From Dyadobacter sp. CY345 (GTDB lineage Bacteria; Bacteroidota; Bacteroidia; Cytophagales; Spirosomataceae): a stretch of DNA of 64,000 bases. The stretch covers positions 868,001-932,000 of the forward strand of contig NZ_JAKFFS010000002.1 of assembly GCF_021502725.1 (NCBI RefSeq). Reading direction: 5' to 3'. Below the pieces are notes generated by a model. It saw only the letters and a program-made list of their open reading frames with translations. It did not search any database and was not told where the DNA came from. Shown one piece after another: positions 26,252 to 34,237 of this stretch (positions within the stretch are counted from its first letter, which is position 1; every line of letters starts with the position of its first letter). The translations under genes and the position numbers were made by a program.

Positions 26252-27077
26252 TCGTAAGTTCATTAAGATATCGTTCCGTAACTTCCTGAGTGGCCTGCTG
26301 GTAAAGTTCAGCATTCATCGGCAGATAATGCCATTCAAGTTTATTTTCCATATAGGAAACTCCTTTGCCCTTCACAGTTTGTGCGATAATAGCCTTGGGA
26401 AGTCCGTTTTTATGGGTTTTTAATTCGGTAATTGTCTGGTGTATCGTAAGAATATCATGTCCGTCGATCTCAACGGTCTCAAACCCGATTGCCCGCCATT
26501 TTTCAGGAGACGCAGTTTCTCCCAATACCTTGTCCGTAGGACCGAAACCTTGTAATCCGTTTTTGTCAACAAACATAAAAAGATTATCCAGCTGGTTCTG
26601 GATCGCATAATGCGCTGCTTCCCAGGTAGTTCCTTCATTGGTCTCGCCATCAGAAAGTAAAGCGAAAGCATAACTATCTTCGTCACTTATTTTGGCGGCA
26701 TGAGCGATACCAGTCGCGATTGGAAGGCCATGTCCCAAAGAACCAGTTGCAAAAGGAATCCCCTTGTACTGTCCCGGAGCCGGATGCGCAGGAAGTGTTG
26801 TCCCGTCCAGATAATATGTGGCGAGCTCTTCGTCAGTAATTTCACCAAGAACATTCAGGCAGGTGTAAAGTGCCGCCGCCGCGTGTCCTTTAGATAAAAT
26901 AAAAGTATCTTCTTTTGATTTATTTAAAAATAGGATGGCGATCATCAGGTCGATACAACTCAGCGAGCAGCCGATATGTCCGGCATTTGCCTGATTATAA
27001 AGCCCCAGTAATTTCAGCCGCAATTCTCCGCTGATTTGTCTGGGTTCATTTAATATTTCATTTGCGGTCATGGCCAA
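26244..27077 (-). CDS. Transketolase-like, N-terminal (diphosphate-binding) subunit
   Basis: Partner of the C-terminal subunit at 23340-24260. The ThDP/Mg-binding motif is intact (ALLSDGETNEGTTWEAAHYA ending at FMFVDKNGLQGFG), as are the His-bearing ILSKGHAAAALYTCL and GSLGHGLPIATGIAHAAK. The 277 residues are normal for split transketolases. It appears to be the first gene of the operon; 115 bp separate it from the GT39 gene downstream of which nothing else of the operon is shared. Split pairs located in polysaccharide loci usually serve special sugar synthesis, but the product here cannot be read from sequence. Confidence 0.93.
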   Translation of the reverse strand: MAMTANEILNEPRQISGELRLKLLGLYNQANAGHIGCSLSCIDLMIAILFLNKSKEDTFILSKGHAAAALYTCLNVLGEITDEELATYYLDGTTLPAHPAPGQYKGIPFATGSLGHGLPIATGIAHAAKISDEDSYAFALLSDGETNEGTTWEAAHYAIQNQLDNLFMFVDKNGLQGFGPTDKVLGETASPEKWRAIGFETVEIDGHDILTIHQTITELKTHKNGLPKAIIAQTVKGKGVSYMENKLEWHYLPMNAELYQQATQEVTERYLNELTNA

Positions 27078-27192
27078 TTTTAGTGTTGATGTCTGCCGTT
27101 ATCTGAGTACAAAGTAACGAGCAAAATTGTATTATTAAGTGTGCAATATACGAAATCTTATTAGATGGCTTTACTGGCAGACACCATCCACA

Positions 27193-29061
27193 TCATTCAG
27201 ACCCATACCTTTTACCCTTTAAGTTCATGATTTCCAGCGGTTCTTTCTGATTATTCCGTTTAATTAATATTCTGTCAACCTGTGTTGTGTCCATTACCTG
27301 AATATAATTTAAACTTTTCGGAAGGTACAAATTGGTGAGCTGAGCATCCTGGATAGAATAGGGCAGGTAAGTCCTGTCCATAACCGATAAAACCTGAAGT
27401 TTAAAAGCAGGATACAGAATGGTATCCCCCGGCTGATAAACAGATTTTATTTTCTGAGCCGCCTCGTAGTAAGGATTTGGAACGCGAGGTTTTGCAAAAT
27501 ATCCATATTTCACAGAGCGATCTTCGTAGAATTCCTGTAAGCGTTGCCCCACGAAGTAAAATTGCACAGCCAGGAAAAAGAAGATCAGTAATTTAAATTC
27601 AGTGGCCAGATTGGAATAATATTGCAGTAAAATACTGACAAGAATTATAACATAGGGAAAAGAAAATCCTGAATATCGTTGCGTTAAACTACTGGTATGT
27701 CCTCCTCTGAAAGCCATGAAAATCAGGAACAATGTGGGCACGAGCGCCATCATGTACAGCATCGTCAGCCTTTTTCTTTGAAGTTTGTCCGCATTTTTAT
27801 GAATATCATATAAAAATGACAAAGCAAAAATAACAACGGACAATATGCAAAACTGGATTTTATTGCTTGTGTATACCAGTGCGCTCAAAAGTACGATTAC
27901 ATACGGCACTCTTGGCATAATAAACTCATGCAGTTTTATCCGATCTTTCAATCTGTACCAGACAATTAGGAAAATTCCGACCAGGATCGAAATAACTGCA
28001 TTCCGCTTTCCGACAAGTGACTCCGCCATGCCGTTTGTAAAAATTAATAAGTCAGTGAACATGGGCAGTGCCTTATTGTAAACATTTACAAATGTTGCCG
28101 GGTATACACCAAAGGGATTATTCCCGGGGCTTGTTTCAGCAAACCGTTTATATTCAGCTGCCTGGTGATTCAGGGAATAAAGCGTGTATTTTCCTCCTCC
28201 ATACAACATCCACCAGGTGACACCTGAAAGAGCACCAACGGCAGAAATTGCCATTTTGATCCAGCCGCTTAAAGACCTCAGGAAAAATACGGCGTAAATT
28301 CCATGTACTAAAAGAACAACAACAGACAAGAAATTAGACAAAATACTTAGCCCGGCTGCAAGAATGTAACCGATATATAGCCAGATATGTTTTCTGTCTG
28401 TTGACTTGATCTCAATAATTTGTAAAAAGAAATAAGTAGCGAGAAGTGTCAGGAAAAATGTCAGGGAATAATTTCTCGCTTGGTGGCTGTAAGCGATGAA
28501 AAATGGCTCGAGGGCAACAAGACAGGCTGCGATCAGCCCTGTGTTTACAGAGAAAAATCGTTTGCCAAAAAGATAAGTGAATCCGATGATCAATACGCTA
28601 AAAACGACGGAAAATAATCTGGCTGAAAAATCGGATAAACCGAAAATATCCATCCAGAAATGGAGCAGAAGATAATAAAATGAACCATTACCTATGTCGC
28701 TACGCGTCATTGCCTCATAATAATCAGCCAGCGTTTTTGGCGCCCAGAACTCTGCCGGGGTAAACGCACGAGGATAAAAAGTCTCTTGGTAAGTCAGGGA
28801 AGTTAAAAGATTTTCCTGTGGTTTCAGGCTGAATGGCGGAGTTTTCCAGAACTCGGGAACGGTAATTTTTCGTGTCGAAAAAGCTTCCTTTTGATTTGCC
28901 CCTTCCAATACAATTCCCTGGCTGACGACCATGGTGCTTTTTTCATCAAAAAAGATACTGTAAGAGTCCAGGTGATAAAGTCGAAGCGCAATACCGATAA
29001 TAAGTATAACCGCAAGTGTCAACCAGGATTGTAAGTTTTCCTTCTTGTAAGTGTGCACCAT
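27193..29061 (-). CDS. GT39 (ArnT/PMT-like) membrane glycosyltransferase
   Basis: GT-C fold transferase using polyprenyl-phosphate sugars. After membrane segment 1 comes RLYHLDSYSIFFDEKSTMVV, where the Asp-Glu pair is the catalytic site of the PMT/ArnT superfamily. The following DIGNGSFYYLLLHFWMDIFGLSDFSARLFSV and ALEPFFIAYSHQARNYSL segments are typical of the PMT_2 family. About 12 membrane segments are followed by a soluble C-terminal part of about 120 residues. The lipid-linked sugar made by the fusion-protein operon would be a suitable donor. Length 622 is usual. Confidence 0.9.
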   Translation of the reverse strand: MVHTYKKENLQSWLTLAVILIIGIALRLYHLDSYSIFFDEKSTMVVSQGIVLEGANQKEAFSTRKITVPEFWKTPPFSLKPQENLLTSLTYQETFYPRAFTPAEFWAPKTLADYYEAMTRSDIGNGSFYYLLLHFWMDIFGLSDFSARLFSVVFSVLIIGFTYLFGKRFFSVNTGLIAACLVALEPFFIAYSHQARNYSLTFFLTLLATYFFLQIIEIKSTDRKHIWLYIGYILAAGLSILSNFLSVVVLLVHGIYAVFFLRSLSGWIKMAISAVGALSGVTWWMLYGGGKYTLYSLNHQAAEYKRFAETSPGNNPFGVYPATFVNVYNKALPMFTDLLIFTNGMAESLVGKRNAVISILVGIFLIVWYRLKDRIKLHEFIMPRVPYVIVLLSALVYTSNKIQFCILSVVIFALSFLYDIHKNADKLQRKRLTMLYMMALVPTLFLIFMAFRGGHTSSLTQRYSGFSFPYVIILVSILLQYYSNLATEFKLLIFFFLAVQFYFVGQRLQEFYEDRSVKYGYFAKPRVPNPYYEAAQKIKSVYQPGDTILYPAFKLQVLSVMDRTYLPYSIQDAQLTNLYLPKSLNYIQVMDTTQVDRILIKRNNQKEPLEIMNLKGKRYGSE

Positions 29062-29120
29062 GTTTTAATGTCGGAAGTTAAAGCCGCGAAATTAGTGAAA
29101 TTTCCATTGATTAGGCACTT

Positions 29121-31154
29121 TTACATTTTAAGGATTGTAAACTCCACGCGGCGGTTTTTCTGGCGGGTCGCTTCTGAAGAATTACTTGCGATCGGTTTCG
29201 CTGGTCCCCAGGCTTTTGTCTGAATTCTGAAAGCACCGATACCTTTTGCTACGAGGTATTTTTTTACTTCTACCACCCGGTCTTCCGAAAGTTTAATATT
29301 CTTCTTGGTATCTCCCTGATTATCAGTATGTCCTTCAAGCAAAATTTCCATTTCAGGATGTTCATTCATTATACCAATAATCCGGTCAAGTTCCTGAAAA
29401 GAGGATTCTGTGATGTTAGCGCTGCTTTGGGAGAACATATTATTGGCAAGACGAATTTGCTGACCCGGCTTAATTGGCTGCAAATAAAAGTTTTTACGAA
29501 TAGCTTTTAAGCTTTTTCCATCTTTCAGATCTATTTCCTCCGATGAAGAAAAATATCCTTCCTGACTCGCAGTAATCCGATACCGGTCTTTATCAGGAAG
29601 AATTAAATTAAAATCACCAGTCTCCGGATCAAAGGCAACTTTGGTAAACAATAACTTACTGTCTATCAGATCGACTGTGATGTTTGCTTTTACCGGCGTG
29701 GTTGTCTCAAACTCAAAAACGGAACCCGTAACAACTGCAATAGGATCTGGTTTAATTGATGGGGATAATTTAATCCTGAAAAGGTCTTCCGCTCCTAAAC
29801 TATTGTCTGACGAACTAAAATAACCGTAATCTCCCGAAGCCGGAATATTAAAGTAGACATCCAGTTTTGAAGTATTAATAGATGGTCCAAGATTTTCAGG
29901 TTTTGACCAGTTCAGCCATGTATCGTCGAGCCTGTGCGTTAAGAAAACATCTCCGCCTCCATAACCGCTATGGCCGGAAGAAGTAAAATATAAGGTCTTA
30001 TTATCCAAAGCAAGAAACGGAGAATTTTCATCACTGGCGCTATTCAATACCGGTCCCATATGTTTTGGCTCAGACCAAGTCTCATCATCTTGAATAAATG
30101 ATACATACAAGTCTTTTCTGCCTTCTGAATCTTTTCTCTGAACGGACATGATCAGCACATTTCCATGTGGTGAAATAGCGAATTCAGAATCTGAATGTGA
30201 GTTATATAGGTTCTGTATTTTAATTTCTTTTGGAAAACTCCAGCCGTTTTTTGTATAAAATGATTTGGATATTCCATAAACCAATCCACCGCCAGGGAGA
30301 TAGACATTGATCAAATAAATTGTCTTTCCGTCAGCAGAGAGGCCAATGATCGCGTTGTCCCCATTATTGTTAACAGGTGGGCCTAAATTGACCGCTTCCG
30401 TCCAGTTATTATTTTTGTCAAGTGTAGAAACCCAGGCATCCTGTTTTGAAGACGATCCTGTATTGCCCTCGTAATCACCCCTGGTATAGTATAATGTTTT
30501 GCCGTCGGCGGAGATGATTGGATTAATCTCCTGGCCTTTACTATTCACTGTTTTCCCCAGATTTTCCTTTTTAACATCTTTCAGAATGTCCGGTGCGAGA
30601 TTAATTTTTGCCTCAATGGGCTCGGTACTTACCGAAATTCCGATGGCGTCGATCTGGTTGAATCCTCCAACGCGGGCCGGATCCAAAACGATTTTTATGG
30701 CGTTGGTGATAAGGTTTTCCTGTTTTGGGAATATTTGCAGCATCCTGCCTTTAACCTGAAGAGCTGTTGCTTTCTGATCGTAGATAAGTGATTCTTTGCC
30801 TGTTTCGTTGTAGGCATATACCCGGATAACAGAACCTGGATTGAAATTTTCAGCTATTGCTACTTGCTTCAAAGCAATGGATTTTTCGAAGCCTACTTTA
30901 ATCCATTCTTCATTTCTTCCATCCGGCATCGCAGGTGACCAGGCGCATGGACTATTACCGAAGTCAGGTAGCTTGTTTGGCTCGCCCAAAATTTGTTTTG
31001 AGCGGAAACCTTGTCCCGCATTTTCATTTCTGTATTCTGAGGAATATCCAAGTATTTTATCAGCCCAAAGTACTGGCTGCTGGGCAAACAAATTTCCGCA
31101 TACCAGTAAAACCAGGCTGCAACAAATAGATATTTTTCTTCTCACTAAGCTCAT
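29121..31154 (-). CDS. PD40 beta-propeller/OmpA peptidoglycan-binding outer-membrane protein
   Basis: Exported (signal peptide ending GNLFAQ). Three parts are visible. Residues about 28-180 look like a jelly-roll domain (PDGRNEEWIKVGFEKSIALK...FNQIDAIGIS), reminiscent of F5/8-type carbohydrate-binding modules. Residues about 205-460 contain PD40/WD40-like blades (INPIISADGKTLYYTRGD, DNAIIGLSADGKTIYLINVY, LALDNKTLYFTSSG). After a carboxypeptidase-regulatory-like segment (about 480-550) the C-terminus is an OmpA domain (ILLEGHTDNQGD, LSEDRVVEVKKYL, QKNRRVEFTI) that binds peptidoglycan. At 677 residues it matches Bacteroidota OmpA-PD40 proteins, some of which accompany the type IX secretion and gliding apparatus; no such genes are near here. 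Confidence 0.9.
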   Translation of the reverse strand: MSLVRRKISICCSLVLLVCGNLFAQQPVLWADKILGYSSEYRNENAGQGFRSKQILGEPNKLPDFGNSPCAWSPAMPDGRNEEWIKVGFEKSIALKQVAIAENFNPGSVIRVYAYNETGKESLIYDQKATALQVKGRMLQIFPKQENLITNAIKIVLDPARVGGFNQIDAIGISVSTEPIEAKINLAPDILKDVKKENLGKTVNSKGQEINPIISADGKTLYYTRGDYEGNTGSSSKQDAWVSTLDKNNNWTEAVNLGPPVNNNGDNAIIGLSADGKTIYLINVYLPGGGLVYGISKSFYTKNGWSFPKEIKIQNLYNSHSDSEFAISPHGNVLIMSVQRKDSEGRKDLYVSFIQDDETWSEPKHMGPVLNSASDENSPFLALDNKTLYFTSSGHSGYGGGDVFLTHRLDDTWLNWSKPENLGPSINTSKLDVYFNIPASGDYGYFSSSDNSLGAEDLFRIKLSPSIKPDPIAVVTGSVFEFETTTPVKANITVDLIDSKLLFTKVAFDPETGDFNLILPDKDRYRITASQEGYFSSSEEIDLKDGKSLKAIRKNFYLQPIKPGQQIRLANNMFSQSSANITESSFQELDRIIGIMNEHPEMEILLEGHTDNQGDTKKNIKLSEDRVVEVKKYLVAKGIGAFRIQTKAWGPAKPIASNSSEATRQKNRRVEFTILKM

Positions 31155-31326
31155 TCGGGGTGCACTTGCTATTTTTCATTCATTTTCACTACCAGGCATA
31201 TCCGATCAAAAAATCAGACAGTTCGGCCGCTATGGGTCACTTAAAAATTTTAGTGTGGTGAATATTGTAATAATAAAAGGGAATGACAAGGAATTAATAC
31301 TGATTTGAAATGTTTCTAAAATCTGC

Positions 31327-32598
31327 TTAATTTTTTGCTCCGACTAAAAGTATCCAGTCCCAATCAGGTTGTTTGTCGGGTGGAACGATGACGGCCGCAT
31401 CTGTGCGGCTGAACTCTCCGCCAGTCCATCTCCGGCCAGTCCTCGGACTATACCAAACAGCTCTGAACTCATTTCCGGTTAGTTTAGTTAAATCCAGTTT
31501 AAACTCCCTGGCGGTGGGTATATACAAAATGGCCATACGGTGATTTGAAATTGTCGCGACCGTAATTTCACTGGTTTGTGTCGTATCCTGAACCAGTTTT
31601 ATTTCTGTATCCGGTTGAATTAGAGCCCAGGGAATCCCTTGCAGAATTTTAGAAAAACGGACCATATATTCCCCGCCGTCCCGAAGGATATTGACTTTCC
31701 AGGTTGGATTAAAATTTTTAATCGTGCTCATATGGCAAAATCCGGCAGCTGAGCTTAGCAGCGATTCATAAGCTTGTTTACGAATCAAAGCAGATTGATC
31801 TTTAATTGGAAATTCTGAATTGGCAATCAAAAAAGGACTTTTGATCGAGCTTCCTATCGTTTTTTGCCAGATTGCCAAAGCGGCATATTCAGAGTCAGTG
31901 ACGGTAGAATCCGGAACAAAAACTTTCAGGTCAGTATTGTTTTTATCCAGTGAATCCGGCGGAGCGCAGGTGGATAAAGAAGCAATTAACTGATTCTCTG
32001 AATTCGCTCTCAAACTTTCTGTCAATGTTCGTGCAAGAAAAGCCTTTTGATTTTCTTCTTCACTGACGATCCAGAAAACGTTCGTGAATTTTGAGAAACG
32101 TTTACCGATATATTCTCCATAACTCCGGCAAGCCTCTTCACCCTGGGTTTCAAAAAGTGTATTCCAGCTTTGTCTGGAAACCACCAAACCGATCACCAGT
32201 TCACGTTCTCTTGCAGCAATAATTATTTTTTCGAGATGATCGAAATAAGCCTTATTAGGTTTTGTTATCTCATTATTTACCTGAAATGGTGTGACTTTAT
32301 GGAAGTTTTTCTGGGTTGGTAAAGCAGGTAAGATATGCACTAAAAAGGTGTTGAAAGCCTGTGATTTGCGAATATCAAGATAAGCAACCGCGCTTGTGTA
32401 ATCCAGCTTTCTCAGCAATTGCCAGGCGACATCGGCGACTACCAGGAAAGGAGCATCGTTTTGGTCTGCCAGATGTTTGCCGTCTTCACTAACTTTCAAT
32501 GGGAATTTATAATCAGCTTCATCCTGCCTATTTGAAGCCCGAGCCGTAATTTGAAGCGCAAAAAATAATGTCAGGATAGAAAATGAACGCGCGATCAT
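31327..32598 (-). CDS. DUF4038 apiosidase-like glycosidase homologue, exported
   Basis: Signal peptide (ending TARAS) followed by a DUF4038-type TIM barrel: FPLKVSEDGKHLADQNDAPFLVVADVAWQLL is the usual opening with ND/DG and the barrel start, and FTNVFWIVSEEEN replaces the common IIWILGGD strand. The C-terminal 90 residues (ILYIPTAREFKLDLTKLTGNEF...DWDWILLVGA) match the putative collagen-binding domain that accompanies DUF4038. Length 423 is normal. The loss of the GGD element suggests altered or lost activity, although a Glu occupies the equivalent position. It is 84 bp downstream of rpe. Confidence 0.8.
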   Translation of the reverse strand: MIARSFSILTLFFALQITARASNRQDEADYKFPLKVSEDGKHLADQNDAPFLVVADVAWQLLRKLDYTSAVAYLDIRKSQAFNTFLVHILPALPTQKNFHKVTPFQVNNEITKPNKAYFDHLEKIIIAARERELVIGLVVSRQSWNTLFETQGEEACRSYGEYIGKRFSKFTNVFWIVSEEENQKAFLARTLTESLRANSENQLIASLSTCAPPDSLDKNNTDLKVFVPDSTVTDSEYAALAIWQKTIGSSIKSPFLIANSEFPIKDQSALIRKQAYESLLSSAAGFCHMSTIKNFNPTWKVNILRDGGEYMVRFSKILQGIPWALIQPDTEIKLVQDTTQTSEITVATISNHRMAILYIPTAREFKLDLTKLTGNEFRAVWYSPRTGRRWTGGEFSRTDAAVIVPPDKQPDWDWILLVGAKN

Positions 32599-32681
32599 AA
32601 TGCCAAAAGGAAATTATGCCTTCGACGAAAATGAGAATTTTTGTTAAATTTATTCATGTAGCTGGGGTTAAGTTAGTTTTA

Positions 32682-33329
32682 TCAGTTTTTTCTCAAATCG
32701 GCAATCGTTGTATGTGGATCGGAAGAGCTAAAAACAAAACTTCCGGCAACCAGAATGTCAGCACCGTTCTCAACGAGAGATTTGGCATTTGTATTGTTCA
32801 CGCCGCCGTCGACTTCTATTTTGAAATCAACACCCAGTTCTTCTCGCATGCAGTTTAACTTGTAAATTTTGCGGTAGGAGTTTTCGATAAATTTCTGACC
32901 ACCAAAACCTGGGTTTACCGACATAATCAACACAAGTGACAAATCAGGTAATATTTCTGAAAGCACCTCAACAGGTGTATGCGGATTTAAAGCTACGCCA
33001 GGTTTCATTCCTAATTCCTTGATTAACTGAACTGTACGGTGTAAATGCGTACAGGCTTCATAGTGGACGGTCAGAATATCAGCCCCAGCGTCACGGAAGT
33101 TTTCCAGGTACCGGTCTGGCTGTTCGATCATCAAATGAAAGTCCAGCGGTTTTTTGGAATATCGTTTAATGGCCTGCGCAACAGGAAATCCGAAGGAAAT
33201 ATTAGGGACAAACATACCATCCATGATGTCTACATGTATGTAATCTGCTTCACTCGCATTAAGCATTTCAATGTCGCGTTGCAGATTCGCGAAATCTGCG
33301 GCAAGAATGGAAGGGGCAACTTTAGCCAT
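32682..33329 (-). CDS. rpe: Ribulose-phosphate 3-epimerase
   Basis: Interconverts ribulose 5-phosphate and xylulose 5-phosphate in the pentose phosphate pathway; cytoplasmic metal-dependent TIM barrel. All signatures are present: APSILAADFANL, the HVDIMDGMFVPNISFG motif carrying the metal ligands and catalytic Asp, LMIEQPDRYLENF, VNPGFGGQKFI (phosphate/loop region) and IEVDGGVN with the second catalytic Asp, then ADILVAGSFVF. The 215 residues are standard. Its role in pentose phosphate interconversion makes it a metabolic relative of the split transketolase nearby, but there is no operon link. Confidence 0.97.
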   Translation of the reverse strand: MAKVAPSILAADFANLQRDIEMLNASEADYIHVDIMDGMFVPNISFGFPVAQAIKRYSKKPLDFHLMIEQPDRYLENFRDAGADILTVHYEACTHLHRTVQLIKELGMKPGVALNPHTPVEVLSEILPDLSLVLIMSVNPGFGGQKFIENSYRKIYKLNCMREELGVDFKIEVDGGVNNTNAKSLVENGADILVAGSFVFSSSDPHTTIADLRKN

Positions 33330-33564
33330 TTTGTAAAATAGTAATGTTAAATCCGTGGCGAATTTAAGGAATTTATAGGGAAGATGTAAAATCAGGGATT
33401 TTCATTACCCAATGCGTTAACTTTGGGCGGTAGCGGAATCAGATGGATTACAGCTTTTGAAGAAGATTTTTAAAAAATTTATTAGTCTACACCAAATTTT
33501 TATATGATTTGGCTAAGTAAATGCGAAGGTTACAGGCTATATATCTAAGAATTAGAATCCAAAA

Positions 33565-34089
33565 TTACTCAAACAACAGACCTACTGAAAAAGTCAAGCC
33601 GGTTAACAGTTTAGATTTGATGATTTGATTGTCGGTGGCTGATGAAAATAGCTGATATTGATTTTCTTCCAGCGCATAAATTTCAACGGTAGCGTATTCC
33701 GGAAGAACGATCCAATACTCTTTAACACCATATTTTTCATAAAGCTCTTTTTTTTCAATTGTATCCAAATGAAAAGAACTTTTAGAAATAATTTCCACCA
33801 ATAAATCAGGAACACCTCGTATCCAATCCTTAACGATTTCTGATTTTTCTTTGTTGATGAAAATTAAATCGGGTTGAACGCGATTAAAATTTTCTTCAAA
33901 AATAACATCCAATGGCGCGTTGAAAACCTCACCCAGGTTTTCGCCATTTACGAAATCTTCGATAATTCTTTGAAGCTTTCTGGATATTTTTTGATGGTAA
34001 ATTTTCGGACTGGGAAACATAATTTCTTTGCCGTTAATGATTTGCATCAGGTCCCAGTCTTGAAGTGTCCGTTCTTCTTTATGGATCAT
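33565..34089 (-). CDS. Uma2-family (DUF820) putative restriction-like endonuclease
   Basis: Small protein of the PD-(D/E)XK-like Uma2 family, abundant in cyanobacteria and scattered in Bacteroidota. Recognisable parts are YHQKISRKLQRIIEDFV, VQPDLIFINKEK, and the core VPDLLVEIISKSS, in which Asp, Glu and Lys-containing elements form the predicted nuclease site; the following YEKYGVKEYWIVLPE is also characteristic. The 174 residues are typical. It stands alone on the minus strand, divergent from ligA. Function in cells is unknown; a mobile-gene character is likely. Confidence 0.88.
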   Translation of the reverse strand: MIHKEERTLQDWDLMQIINGKEIMFPSPKIYHQKISRKLQRIIEDFVNGENLGEVFNAPLDVIFEENFNRVQPDLIFINKEKSEIVKDWIRGVPDLLVEIISKSSFHLDTIEKKELYEKYGVKEYWIVLPEYATVEIYALEENQYQLFSSATDNQIIKSKLLTGLTFSVGLLFE

Positions 34090-34156
34090 TTTAATCAGCG
34101 TTTTTTATAAAAATACATAAATAATTACATATAGCGGCTAACTTTCGATCTTTCGT

Positions 34157-34164
34157 TAAATTTG
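34157..34164 (+). promoter_or_regulatory. Candidate Bacteroidota -7 box upstream of ligA
   Basis: TAAATTTG matches TAnnTTTG exactly and lies 74 bp before the ligA start. No TTG is found at the proper distance for a -33 element, so the call is weak. Confidence 0.35.
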
Positions 34165-34237
34165 TGCCGGAGCGATAATATTCAAATTCTCATTCCTAAA
34201 TAAATACATTTCCCAGCCGCAACAGCAAACAATAACC

